IMG/VR virus record: IMGVR_UViG_3300034073_003542
Location: 1-64,000 of that record
Strand: one strand, 5' to 3'
Origin: a virus
DNA: 64,000 nucleotides
Below, in pieces: positions 45,089 to 53,393 of the stretch; the first letter of the stretch is position 1, and every line of letters begins with the position of its first letter. Made by a program: the position numbers and the translations under genes. The notes beneath the pieces are model-generated. The model was not told where the DNA came from. It searched no databases and saw only the letters and a program-made list of their open reading frames with translations.

Positions 45089-46486
45089 TTAACCCCTTAC
45101 TGGTATATTTAGTTTTCTCATAAAGTCTCGTTTTCTTTGATGTTTGTCATTTCCTTGACAGTGTAATATGTATGGTTGACTAGACTTATTATTAAAAAAT
45201 AATCTATTGTCAATAATATCAAAATATTTATCAGGAATATTATGAGTAGAAACAGATAATAGTCCTTTTTCATCAATAACTATATATTGATTTAATTCTG
45301 TAGAAAATAAACATAACTGATAATAGGTTTGATCATTAGGAGAACCCCACCCAATCGTCTTATATTCTTCAAAATTATTATACAAAAATAATACGTGATC
45401 AAATAATCTGTTAACAAAATCTTTTCTAATAGCTATTACTCCAGAGTTTAAATATCTATTTATAGATTTTGAAGTATATAATCCATTTAATTGTTTAATA
45501 GGATAACATTCTGACTCACCAGAAAAAATAATAGGCCTATTAAATGAGTTAAGAATATCTAAAATTTCTACTTCATTAAAGTTTCTTAATATTAAAGAGT
45601 CATTAGAGTCTAAAACTATAACCCAATCATAATTATTTTCATTAATTTTTAAAAATTCATAAACTTTTTCTATTTTAGCATGGATATAGTGCTTCATACA
45701 TTCTCCTCTACCCAAATAATTGATATTCCAATTAGTGTTTATTTCCATTGAAGCCTCTAAATCTCTTATTATTTCATTACTGTTAGAAAATGCTGGCGAT
45801 ACTACTATTATTTTTTTGAATTCTTTTTGACGTATCATATATTCCTCTTTTACTAGTTTAATTGGATGTTTTATGTTGCCGTTTGAGTTACAGTTTTGAA
45901 ATGGCTGAATGCTATTTTTGTCAACTGATTTAATGTTGGCCCCAATTATATTGGCGCATGTAGATAGTCTTAATTCATTCATTTGATTACGCCATAAATT
46001 ATTTTCTTTTTTCATATATTCTAAACTACTTAATAAAACATCACCTTGTATCAAAATACCACAAAACGGAGTAATTCCAAGTAATTTAGTTTTATATTTG
46101 CGATACAGTTCTGTATTTTTTTTAGCGTGATTAAACCATTGCCATGATTGGTTAGATTGCTCTGTATGTATTTGTGTTCCAGAAATATCATCATTCCACA
46201 CTTTTTCAAAATATTTATCAACAGATTCTAAACACAGAGTATCCCAATCAAACCAACAATATCTTTTAGCTTTGATAAAATTATTACTTTCTATCCAATT
46301 ATATATCATAGTATCATTATACATCCACATATTATCATAGTTCCAAAGATTAGATTTTGGCGAAGATTCTGGTGTTAATGGAACTATTTTATAGTGAGGA
46401 TTATGTTTTTCAAACATCTTCAAATGATAATTAGTGACTGTATCATCTTTATGATGCAGAAATAAAATAACACATTCTTCAATCAT
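45089..46486 (-). CDS. Two-domain glycosyltransferase, second domain PLOD-like
   Basis: 465 residues. Residues 1-215 are a GT-A-like domain (KRYCWFDWDTL acidic motif, then MNELRLSTCANIIGA, shared with 46483 and 48338 products). Residues 220-465 form a second domain: KKIIVVSPAFSNSNEIIRDLEAS, DWVIVLDSNDSLIL (DSND), PIIFSGESECYPI, LNSGVIAIRKDF, SPNDQTYYQLCLF and HCQGNDKHQR. This order of acidic, SGE, NSG and NDQ motifs is the pattern of the glycosyltransferase domain of collagen lysyl hydroxylases (PLOD) and viral relatives. It may transfer two sugars in sequence. Confidence 0.65.
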   Translation of the reverse strand: MIEECVILFLHHKDDTVTNYHLKMFEKHNPHYKIVPLTPESSPKSNLWNYDNMWMYNDTMIYNWIESNNFIKAKRYCWFDWDTLCLESVDKYFEKVWNDDISGTQIHTEQSNQSWQWFNHAKKNTELYRKYKTKLLGITPFCGILIQGDVLLSSLEYMKKENNLWRNQMNELRLSTCANIIGANIKSVDKNSIQPFQNCNSNGNIKHPIKLVKEEYMIRQKEFKKIIVVSPAFSNSNEIIRDLEASMEINTNWNINYLGRGECMKHYIHAKIEKVYEFLKINENNYDWVIVLDSNDSLILRNFNEVEILDILNSFNRPIIFSGESECYPIKQLNGLYTSKSINRYLNSGVIAIRKDFVNRLFDHVLFLYNNFEEYKTIGWGSPNDQTYYQLCLFSTELNQYIVIDEKGLLSVSTHNIPDKYFDIIDNRLFFNNKSSQPYILHCQGNDKHQRKRDFMRKLNIPVRG

Positions 46487-47154
46487 AGTATCTTATTTTC
46501 AACTCCATGATATATTCCTGGTTCCGCTAAAGGTATTATATTATCAAATCTAACATAGGGCAAGTTAATCTCTCCCACTCTAGCTCCCTCTAAATGGGCT
46601 ATGGTAGGAAGCCTTAATTCGTTCTGAATAGATCGCTCATAAACCTCATCCCATCGCTCATTTAAAATACTACCCAGTACATGCCGCCTACATAAATAAA
46701 ACCCCATAGAAACCAACCCAACGCCTTCCTGGGCCGCATTAAGCCCCATAAGTTGTGTTTCGGGCCACCACCACCAATTATCTGGTGTCCAAGTAGGATC
46801 AGCCATACGTTTGCGTTGCCATTTTCCCCTAATCTTAATATTCTCCCTATAACAGAATCTTGAAGCTAGATCCAAATGATCGGGTAATTGGGGTAAGGGT
46901 TGGGTGATAAGAGTATCCCATTCGATAATAGCTACAATATCGTTATCAATTTTGCTAAAATTTTCTTTTAGCCATAATCTTAGTTGTTGATCGCTATTTT
47001 TCCAATCATAATATTTACCTCTACCAGAATCTTTACCGACAATGATATGAATTTGGGTGTTGGGATTAGATTTTTGAAGATGGTGCAGATGAGGGAGTTT
47101 GGGGGCATTTTGGATGGGATCGATATAAGTCATTAACAAGACAGTTTGGGACAT
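46483..47154 (-). CDS. Glycosyltransferase-like protein, NELR family
   Basis: 223 residues. It shares with the products of 48338-49210 and the first half of 45089-46486 a block KNSDQQLRLWL, an acidic IIEWDTLI, a W-rich PDNWWWWPETQLMGLN, then GFYLCRRHVL and QNELRLPTIAHLEGARVGEINLP. The WDT segment could bind the metal of a nucleotide-sugar. The family is not named. It overlaps the upstream operon neighbour by four bases. Confidence 0.5.
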   Translation of the reverse strand: MSQTVLLMTYIDPIQNAPKLPHLHHLQKSNPNTQIHIIVGKDSGRGKYYDWKNSDQQLRLWLKENFSKIDNDIVAIIEWDTLITQPLPQLPDHLDLASRFCYRENIKIRGKWQRKRMADPTWTPDNWWWWPETQLMGLNAAQEGVGLVSMGFYLCRRHVLGSILNERWDEVYERSIQNELRLPTIAHLEGARVGEINLPYVRFDNIIPLAEPGIYHGVENKIL

Positions 47155-47155
47155 T

Positions 47156-47716
47156 TTATTTCATTTCATAGTTAAGTAATTCAAAATCTTTTTGATAAAA
47201 ATTATTAATCAGTTCTATTGTAACATTATCTAAATCCACTATATTTAGAATTTTGGTATTACTAATTTTTTGTTTAATGTTGAGTTTAATGTTCAGTCCG
47301 TATTGACTCATAAGATTATTGAAGTCTATATCAATATTTTCATAGCGTAATATGTGTGTTGTGCTTATATTGCTTATATATTTATATTGTTCATAGTAAT
47401 GGTATTCTTTTTTATGTTGTGAGAGTATATTTTGTCTAATTATTTTATTAAAATCTTTTTTAGAGACAGTTTTATTGTATGGAGGTATACCAAAAAAATA
47501 AAATTCAGATATTATTCTATCATAAGGATTTCTAACAACCGTAAACCAATCATACTTAGATTGCACCAATTGTTCTATTTCTATTAATGGTTGATGCCAA
47601 TGTATCCCATATTCTTTATGAAATCTGCCCCAGGCTAAATTCATTTGTTTTTTTGCACAGGTTTCTATAGAAGTGCCGCTTGTTCTGGTTATGTGGGCGA
47701 ATTTCAGTTCTTTCAT
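47156..47716 (-). CDS. Sulfotransferase (PAPS-dependent, family 2-like)
   Basis: 186 residues. Residues 8-17 (HITRTSGTSI) match the 5'-phosphosulfate loop seen as HIPKTAGTS in carbohydrate sulfotransferases, and residues 60-70 (VVRNPYDRIIS) match the 3'-phosphate loop. The enzyme is short but both PAPS-binding loops are intact. It should sulfate a sugar hydroxyl using host PAPS. It lies inside the glycan operon and overlaps its upstream neighbour by four bases. Confidence 0.75.
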   Translation of the reverse strand: MKELKFAHITRTSGTSIETCAKKQMNLAWGRFHKEYGIHWHQPLIEIEQLVQSKYDWFTVVRNPYDRIISEFYFFGIPPYNKTVSKKDFNKIIRQNILSQHKKEYHYYEQYKYISNISTTHILRYENIDIDFNNLMSQYGLNIKLNIKQKISNTKILNIVDLDNVTIELINNFYQKDFELLNYEMK

Positions 47717-48360
47717 TTTTTGAAATATTTTTGGATTGCTTGTTGTCTAGATATTTTATGGTCTTTTTCTCTCATTAATGCGTATGGTTGCGGCAATTCC
47801 ATAAAAGCCCCATAATATGATGCAGGAATAATCTTGCTTGTTAGTTTACTAGATAGGATAATATCATCTTCTATTCTATAGTTGTTAGCTTTTTGTTCAT
47901 TAATCCAGTCAACACGGCCCACATTTTCTTTTGTTGTTATAATAAACCTACCTTTAATAATATCAACTTCTTGATCTTTCATTGGGTGCGGAGCGATATG
48001 TTTAGATCTCCAATAGTCTAAATTACTATTTAGCTGAACGCCCGTATATCCAAGAGCTTCATACTTACAATTCTCTATAAAATTAATAGATCTCTCTAAT
48101 AAATCTGGCCTAGTAATCATAAGGTCGTCATCTAGACTAAAAACATATTTGGTATCCGCAAAAGCCCCCATTAACCATCTAGGCGAACACATTAAATTCC
48201 GCCCACTATTTATCTGCATATCTGCATCAAATTTAGTAATGTCTTGTATATTATTGTTCCATACAAAAATTGTGACTGGTATACTTTGTTGGCGTAAACC
48301 AGTAATGATTCTGATTAGATTATACGGGCGTTTCCAGTTAAGTAGAAGGGCTGTTATCAC
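47713..48360 (-). CDS. Glycosyltransferase (GT-A, GT2-like)
   Basis: 215 residues from a GTG start. MITALLLNWKRPYNLIRIITGLRQQ is the classic GT2-like start, and YVFSLDDDLMI has the DDD metal motif. A later ALGYTGVQLN and DWINEQKANNYRIEDDII provide the acceptor-side acidic EDD. It is compact, without membrane segments. It overlaps the next gene upstream. Confidence 0.68.
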   Translation of the reverse strand: MITALLLNWKRPYNLIRIITGLRQQSIPVTIFVWNNNIQDITKFDADMQINSGRNLMCSPRWLMGAFADTKYVFSLDDDLMITRPDLLERSINFIENCKYEALGYTGVQLNSNLDYWRSKHIAPHPMKDQEVDIIKGRFIITTKENVGRVDWINEQKANNYRIEDDIILSSKLTSKIIPASYYGAFMELPQPYALMREKDHKISRQQAIQKYFKK

Positions 48361-49210
48361 TGTCTTTATCTCGATTTTTCTTAGCTGATTTAATCGCTCT
48401 ATTTAATATTATTTTAGCTATAGTTTTAGAGAAGATTAATTTACGTTTTGTGGCTTCTTCTTCTAGCCATCCTATGATAGTGTCTTTGTTTGACTCACAC
48501 CACTCTATTCCATTTTTATCCATTATTTTTGCTTTTTTTTTGCATGAGCAATTTGGCGTGGATTTAATTCCAAAAGCTTCTAGTGTTTTAGAAAGTTCTG
48601 TTCCCACTCCACCAACTAATTTACTTAGATCTTGTTTTTGTGAAGATATTTTTTGTGAATTATTTATAAGAGTAGGTAATTTTATCTCACCAATTTTTGC
48701 TCCACATAATAAAGCAACTGTAGCAAATCTCAGTTCGTTTTGTATTGTTTTTTTATAAACGTTATCATATTTAGGATCACATATAGCATCTAACACCCAC
48801 CTTCTTACTATATAAAATCCAAAACTACTTATACCAATAGGTTCTTTATCTCCTAATATTGAAGATAATTGATTTGCTTCTCTCCACCATACCCACTTTG
48901 GATTAGCTTCTATAGTTTGAACAACTTTTCCTGCTAAATCTAGATTGCCTGGCAGTTTAGGTAAGTCACCATTGACAATTTTTTTGTATTCTGTAATATA
49001 GATAATTTCATCTTTAATATGTTGTTTATTTTCTAGCCACCAATCTCTTAGTTCTCTATCGCTATTTTTCCAATTTCCTGATAAACTTCTTTTTTCGCAT
49101 TCAACGACAACAATTTCTTGAGTTTTGTAATATTTGTCTCGCATACCATAATGGAGAGATATAATTTCTGTATCTATTAAATTTTTAGGAACTTGTATTA
49201 ATAGGCTCAT
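48338..49210 (-). CDS. Glycosyltransferase-like protein with extra C-terminal domain
   Basis: 290 residues from ATG 49210; an in-frame TTG at 49231 is possible but lacks a ribosome site. A paralogue of 46483-47154: KNSDRELRDWWLENK, WVWWREANQLSS, GFYIVRRWVLDAI, QNELRFATVALLCGAKIGEIKLP. The C-terminal 110 residues are new: a helical Lys-rich part with CSCKKK and a basic end. The end overlaps the next gene by 23 bases. The role in sugar transfer is inferred from its operon and motif similarity. Confidence 0.5.
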   Translation of the reverse strand: MSLLIQVPKNLIDTEIISLHYGMRDKYYKTQEIVVVECEKRSLSGNWKNSDRELRDWWLENKQHIKDEIIYITEYKKIVNGDLPKLPGNLDLAGKVVQTIEANPKWVWWREANQLSSILGDKEPIGISSFGFYIVRRWVLDAICDPKYDNVYKKTIQNELRFATVALLCGAKIGEIKLPTLINNSQKISSQKQDLSKLVGGVGTELSKTLEAFGIKSTPNCSCKKKAKIMDKNGIEWCESNKDTIIGWLEEEATKRKLIFSKTIAKIILNRAIKSAKKNRDKDSDNSPST

Positions 49211-49520
49211 ATTTTGAATACCATGAATCAACTAAATTTTGAAAAGAATCCTGTATATTTATTCCTAAGATCTCAAGGATTTTATTTTGAACATCATCCT
49301 GCGAATAATTCCCAATTTCATCATACTCATAATCTCTCCATAATACTATATGATCAGATAACATATTTGTAAAACGAACAATAACTATTTTTTTGCCTGG
49401 ATCGTCTATAGTAATATATGGTATATTGATGAATTTTTTTGTTTTGGAGGGTATAGGTGTTCCATTTGGAGCAATCACTGCTGGAAAATTAATTGTTATA
49501 GGTTCGCTGAATTGCAACAT
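49185..49520 (-). CDS. Hypothetical small beta protein, first gene of glycan operon
   Basis: 111 residues with an aagga site, downstream of the strong promoter at 49558-49586. The N-terminal half is beta-rich (ITINFPAVIAPNGTPI, KIVIVRFTN) and the second half helical. No family is recognised. It overlaps the next gene by 26 bases, so it is expressed with the glycosyltransferases. Confidence 0.5.
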   Translation of the reverse strand: MLQFSEPITINFPAVIAPNGTPIPSKTKKFINIPYITIDDPGKKIVIVRFTNMLSDHIVLWRDYEYDEIGNYSQDDVQNKILEILGINIQDSFQNLVDSWYSKYEPINTSS

Positions 49521-49534
49521 AAAATTCCTTTCAT

Positions 49535-49562
49535 TTGTGCTGGTGTTCCGTTGTCTTATTAT
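49535..49562 (+). promoter_or_regulatory. Possible sigma-70 promoter for 49591 gene
   Basis: TTGTGC, 16-base spacer, TATTAT. The boxes are weaker than consensus, and it overlaps the leftward promoter in the same 70-base gap, which would make the two compete. Confidence 0.4.
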
Positions 49563-49586
49563 AGGTTATCTCACAGAGAGGTGCAA
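49558..49586 (-). promoter_or_regulatory. Sigma-70-like promoter for glycan operon
   Basis: On the minus strand: TTGCAC, 17-base spacer, perfect TATAAT, about 38 bases before the ATG of 49520. It is the only clear promoter upstream of the nine-gene leftward operon. Confidence 0.7.
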
Positions 49587-49590
49587 GAAA

Positions 49591-50256
49591 ATGAAAGAGT
49601 GTGCTCTTATTTTAACGCGATCTAATAATAGTTATGTTGATTATTTGTCTAAAAATCTAGAATTAGATTCATATATAATATCTGATACAGATATAAGTGA
49701 TGAGAGTGCCATTAGTCGAAACTTTATTAATGCGACATCTAAAAAATTAAAGAACCCTAATAGTTGGGATAAAAGTTTTTTGTTTATCCAAGATAATAGT
49801 CTACTTAATAAGTACGACAATATTTGGTTTTTGGAAGATGATGTATATTCAAGAAATATAAAAATCATTAATTCCTTTATATCTAAAGTTTCTAAAGAAA
49901 ATTATGATTTATGTTACTATAAACATTGGTATTTTAATACAGCTCCAATTTGGGTTAAGGATACTATATTTCTGAAAGATTTTGTACAAAATGGATTCTA
50001 TCAATCATATAATCAATTTTCTAGACTATCCAATAGACTAGTAAATCAAATATTCAACATACATCAATCCTATAATTCTTTATTTTTTCACGAATATATG
50101 TTTCCTAATTTAGCTAGATATCAGGGATACAAAATATTACAATTTGTTGATCAAATCCAATATAGAAATTTTTTTGGAAAATTTTATTGTGGTAGATCAA
50201 TACCTAAACAAAATATCCAAACAGATAAAATATATCATCCTGTTAAGGACAGGTAG
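49591..50256 (+). CDS. Putative glycosyltransferase, lone rightward gene
   Basis: 221 residues. ATG 49591 with an agagaggtg site is preferred; the open frame extends further upstream but would cross the divergent gene. MKECALILTRSNNSYVDYL is the start of a GT-A-like domain, and YDNIWFLEDDVYS holds an EDD acidic motif like those of the neighbours. A His/Tyr/Phe-rich C-terminus follows. It is transcribed away from the glycan operon and ends 14 bases inside the convergent gene. The family is uncertain. Confidence 0.5.
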   Translation: MKECALILTRSNNSYVDYLSKNLELDSYIISDTDISDESAISRNFINATSKKLKNPNSWDKSFLFIQDNSLLNKYDNIWFLEDDVYSRNIKIINSFISKVSKENYDLCYYKHWYFNTAPIWVKDTIFLKDFVQNGFYQSYNQFSRLSNRLVNQIFNIHQSYNSLFFHEYMFPNLARYQGYKILQFVDQIQYRNFFGKFYCGRSIPKQNIQTDKIYHPVKDR

Positions 50257-51070
50257 TTGGAGTGGCACTAAAAGAGATATTCCAGGTAGCTGTTGAATCA
50301 GAGCTATAGGCCAGAAGACACGATTCTCTATTGTCGCAGTCGCATTGTATAAGCGGGTCTATAGGTTCATCACAGTATGGGTAAGTAGCCTCCTGCCACT
50401 CATTATCAATAGAACTATCTCCAGACGAAGAATAAGAATTAGTATGATTACCATAAGTTATATTTGTAGATATCCCACAAGAAGTACTATACCCCGTCCC
50501 ACCAGGATAAGTTAAACCATCAGCACTACACGTAACACACAAACTACCAGTAAAATAAATGCCAATAGTCATGCAATATCCCATTCCGCCGTATTCTGTG
50601 CCACACTGAAAATCTCCATCACAAGTAGTTGGGGGGTTGCCAGCACCTATTGCTTCAACATTATTAGGATCCCAAAATATATTAGTAGAGCTAACAGGAG
50701 TACCGTCAATATCGTCAATGTTCCATGTTACAAATGTTTGATTGCCAGAAACCTCAAAGGTTCCAGAAAACGAACCCGCAGCCGCAAAAGTCTGAGTATC
50801 TGTCCCATCAGCATCAATACATTGATTTGGACAACCAGTAAGATAATCATTTACTGTCCAAGGAAATCCGTCGCACACAGTCCCAGTATATCCAGTCGCA
50901 CAACAAGGATCTGATCTATTAAATTCGTAATCTAGGCTCCATGTACAAGTAAAATCATAACATCCATCACTATAATTAGTGCATGGGTGATCGCAACAAC
51001 AATCTGTGCTAGTTGCTATCTTACCATCCCTGATAAGAATTTTTCCATTATGAATAATTATTGGAGACAT
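50243..51070 (-). CDS. Cysteine-rich surface protein, unknown
   Basis: 275 residues. It opens with IIIHNGKILIRDGKIATST followed by CCC and further Cys pairs; more than 20 cysteines occur in total, spread as CC, CxxxC and CDC motifs. No membrane segment or signal peptide is clear. The NGK-IRDGKIA opening followed by Cys clusters is a style I associate with proteins of environmental phages and planctomycetes, but I cannot name a family. The many cysteines suggest a disulphide-rich extracellular or virion protein. It starts one base after the stop of the 51071 gene and is convergent with 49591. Confidence 0.4.
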   Translation of the reverse strand: MSPIIIHNGKILIRDGKIATSTDCCCDHPCTNYSDGCYDFTCTWSLDYEFNRSDPCCATGYTGTVCDGFPWTVNDYLTGCPNQCIDADGTDTQTFAAAGSFSGTFEVSGNQTFVTWNIDDIDGTPVSSTNIFWDPNNVEAIGAGNPPTTCDGDFQCGTEYGGMGYCMTIGIYFTGSLCVTCSADGLTYPGGTGYSTSCGISTNITYGNHTNSYSSSGDSSIDNEWQEATYPYCDEPIDPLIQCDCDNRESCLLAYSSDSTATWNISFSATPTTCP

Positions 51071-51409
51071 TTAATCTTTCTCTTCTGTTCCAGGAATATA
51101 TTTATGCCATCCCTTATTTTTGAGATAGTTCCCTTCTTTGTCTTTACGTTTAGGAAATAGGGTTCCATTCTTCTTATGTTGACCAAAAGCTAGAATAGCC
51201 CCACAACCAGGACTTTGACAACGTAATTCGTAGTAATCATTATCATCAACATTTCTTACTACAAATCTTATATGATCCTTATTACACATTCCACAATGTG
51301 TTTCACCAAATATTTCCTGGATAACAGCTAATTCCTTAAAAACCTCTTTTTGTCCGCTTCCTTCGAGTTCAAACTCCAATTTGTCAGCAATTTTATACTT
51401 CAATTTCAT
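51071..51409 (-). CDS. Small zinc-ribbon protein
   Basis: 112 residues from ATG 51409, chosen because gaggtg sits 5 bases upstream; an in-frame TTG at 51421 is less likely. The zinc site is CGMC...CQSPGC (residues about 40-70) with flanking YELRC. The C-terminus is basic (KNGTLFPKRKDKEGN). It looks like a nucleic-acid-binding single-ribbon protein. It follows the possible annealing protein at 51465-52202. Confidence 0.55.
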   Translation of the reverse strand: MKLKYKIADKLEFELEGSGQKEVFKELAVIQEIFGETHCGMCNKDHIRFVVRNVDDNDYYELRCQSPGCGAILAFGQHKKNGTLFPKRKDKEGNYLKNKGWHKYIPGTEEKD

Positions 51410-51464
51410 CGTACACCTCAACTTCTTGTGTTATTGCCAACCTTTGCGAAGCTTTACAAAAGCA

Positions 51465-52202
51465 TCACTTCCAATTGGCGTCATATCCAATTAGTTCGGC
51501 AGGAACATTATTGCTGGCTTGATACTCCGTCAAAACCTGTAATACTGAAACTGCGTCACTATGTTCAATATTATAAGCATTTGCCCTCTTAATTGCAAGT
51601 TGATCTAATAGCTTATTTATGTTGATGTCTAGTCTCTTAGCTAATACATCAATAAAATTCAATTGTGTATTATTTATCTTAGTTGCATTTGTGCCATCAA
51701 CATTATCTTCGATATGTTCCACAACTTCTTCTGCGGCAATAACCTTACGAAGACGCAAAGCTCTACGCAAAGCTCGACCCTCGGCACGAGTTTCAGCAAC
51801 GGCGACGGGATGATTTCGGTAAATCTTGTCACAATTGCCCCAATAAACGTCCGCAGAGCCTGTTACAGACCTAAATGCTGTGTCGGGGTCTGTGCAGTCC
51901 TTGAGTTTAAATGAGAGCGTATGAGTGACTGTCGCCCTCTTCTCGTTTTGCGGACAAGGACTTTGATCGACCTCAGAATCAGAAGCGACCAAATCACAAT
52001 TCATGACTACTTCAAAAATTCGACGCAATCCATCAGTTGTGGGATTTCCCTTGATTTTTTCATCATCCTCTAAGTGCGAAAGAACAAAATCTGTCCAACC
52101 AGTATCATGAATAGTTGGAGTTTTTTCTTCCACAAGAGTTCCTTCCGCCGTTACTTCAATAGCTTGACTTGTTTCAACATCTACCTTTTTTGGTCGTCCC
52201 AT
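51465..52202 (-). CDS. Possible single-strand annealing / recombination protein
   Basis: 245 residues, strong taggagat site. The segment VAVAETRAEGRALRRALRL...AAEEV resembles the helix of Rad52/Erf-like phage annealing proteins (AxTRAxGRALR). A beta core (ATVTHTLSFKLKD..., ADVYWGNC) and a C-terminal helical region follow. Adjacent zinc-ribbon and DNA-metabolism genes fit. Similarity is only motif-level; a plain DNA-binding protein remains possible. Confidence 0.4.
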   Translation of the reverse strand: MGRPKKVDVETSQAIEVTAEGTLVEEKTPTIHDTGWTDFVLSHLEDDEKIKGNPTTDGLRRIFEVVMNCDLVASDSEVDQSPCPQNEKRATVTHTLSFKLKDCTDPDTAFRSVTGSADVYWGNCDKIYRNHPVAVAETRAEGRALRRALRLRKVIAAEEVVEHIEDNVDGTNATKINNTQLNFIDVLAKRLDININKLLDQLAIKRANAYNIEHSDAVSVLQVLTEYQASNNVPAELIGYDANWK

Positions 52203-52276
52203 TTAATATCTCCTATTTCTTAGTTTGCGATACTTTGTTAAAGACTTATTATCGAACAAGAATCTTCAATAAAGTA

Positions 52277-53065
52277 TCACTCTCCTATTTTGATTAACTT
52301 ACCAGAATTTACAGTTCCTGCTTCTATTTCTACTAATTTAGCTTTAAGTTCCTGATACAATAACCATCCACGAGCCACACTAAAGTCCTTGCTCTGTACT
52401 AATCTAATAAGATACAAACCCTTTCCTAGCAAGAGGCCCGTTTTCTTATTATCATACTTTTGGTTCTTTTTTAACGCATCTTCTCCCCAAACAGGTTCAA
52501 AATGAGAAGGTCCGTCAACTTCTATTGCAACATTAAGTTTGGGTATAAAAATATCAATTTGAAGCTTAGTATTTAAGATACTTTGCTCTTTATGAAACTC
52601 CACTTTATATCCATCGCTAAGTAGTTTTGATAGAAGAAATTTTTCTAATTTACTACCTGTCTTACTAGCTTCTCGCACAGCTTGATGGGCGCTATTAAGA
52701 ATATTCTGTTTTTCGTCGTCACTCTTATTTTCCCAATTCTTACGAGCTTTATCTTGTCTTTGTTTTAGTTCTTTAGCAGAAAGATTGTCCCAATTTTCCA
52801 AAACTTTAGACCCAATCTTCTGCTTAACTTCTTCTGGTCTTTTAGTTCCTTTTGTTGGATGTTTGGCTTTTCCATTAGCTAGAGCGTTTTTTTGGGCCTG
52901 ACTTTTATCTCGTATTTTTACTCCTAGTCTTATTGCGTCCCTACGGATTTTGTTACCATAGCTACCATATTTTTCACCAATCGCAGCAAAACTAATCCCC
53001 TTGCCGTGATATTCTTTTTCGATAAGGTCTCTTTTTGCTTTGTCGTTTAGTTTGTCGTATTGCAT
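52277..53065 (-). CDS. Putative homing endonuclease: HTH, NUMOD3 repeats, Vsr-like nuclease
   Basis: 262 residues. An N-terminal HTH-like segment (GISFAAIGEKYGSYGNKIRRDAIRLG) is followed by Lys/Asp-rich repeats of NUMOD3 type (KGTKRPEEVKQKIGSKV), which bind DNA in homing enzymes. The C-terminal LEKFLLSKLL...LQIDIFIPKLNVAIEVDGPSHF...YLIRL is a Vsr/PD-(D/E)XK-like nuclease (D, EVD, H). It could be a free-standing homing endonuclease cutting cognate DNA. It overlaps the next gene upstream by 19 bases. Confidence 0.65.
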   Translation of the reverse strand: MQYDKLNDKAKRDLIEKEYHGKGISFAAIGEKYGSYGNKIRRDAIRLGVKIRDKSQAQKNALANGKAKHPTKGTKRPEEVKQKIGSKVLENWDNLSAKELKQRQDKARKNWENKSDDEKQNILNSAHQAVREASKTGSKLEKFLLSKLLSDGYKVEFHKEQSILNTKLQIDIFIPKLNVAIEVDGPSHFEPVWGEDALKKNQKYDNKKTGLLLGKGLYLIRLVQSKDFSVARGWLLYQELKAKLVEIEAGTVNSGKLIKIGE

Positions 53066-53391
53066 AATTCTATAATCCTTATGTGTTTTAGGTCGTTTAG
53101 TTCAAGTTGTTGTGATAAAACTTCTTGTGCTGTTGTAGCTACATATACTGTATTTGATGGAGCTATATCTTTATTTAAGAGAAAATCTTCTAGGTTCATA
53201 AAAACCAAATCTGTTTTAGTAAATCCCATATAAAAAGAGCTAATCTTAGCAAAGTCTTTAACCCATATATCTTTGTCTGATACAACAAAAATGTCGTTAT
53301 AGTTTTGTTGTTTTATTTGTGGGCAGTTTCTAATTTGTTCGACAAACGATAGTTGTTCTTGACTATCGACAAAAATAGCTAGTGAATTCAT
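53047..53391 (-). CDS. Hypothetical protein
   Basis: 114 residues, starting two bases after the stop of 53394. Alternating strands and helices (MNSLAIFVDSQEQLSFVEQI; NDIFVVSDKDIWVKDF) suggest a small Rossmann-like fold. No motif recognised. It lies between a nucleotidyltransferase-like gene and the nuclease. Confidence 0.5.
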   Translation of the reverse strand: MNSLAIFVDSQEQLSFVEQIRNCPQIKQQNYNDIFVVSDKDIWVKDFAKISSFYMGFTKTDLVFMNLEDFLLNKDIAPSNTVYVATTAQEVLSQQLELNDLKHIRIIELCNTTN

Positions 53392-53393
53392 TA

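Noticed and set aside
49393-49590. Upstream extension of the 49591 gene
   Set aside because: It runs antisense through the 49185-49520 gene; ATG 49591 has a good ribosome site.
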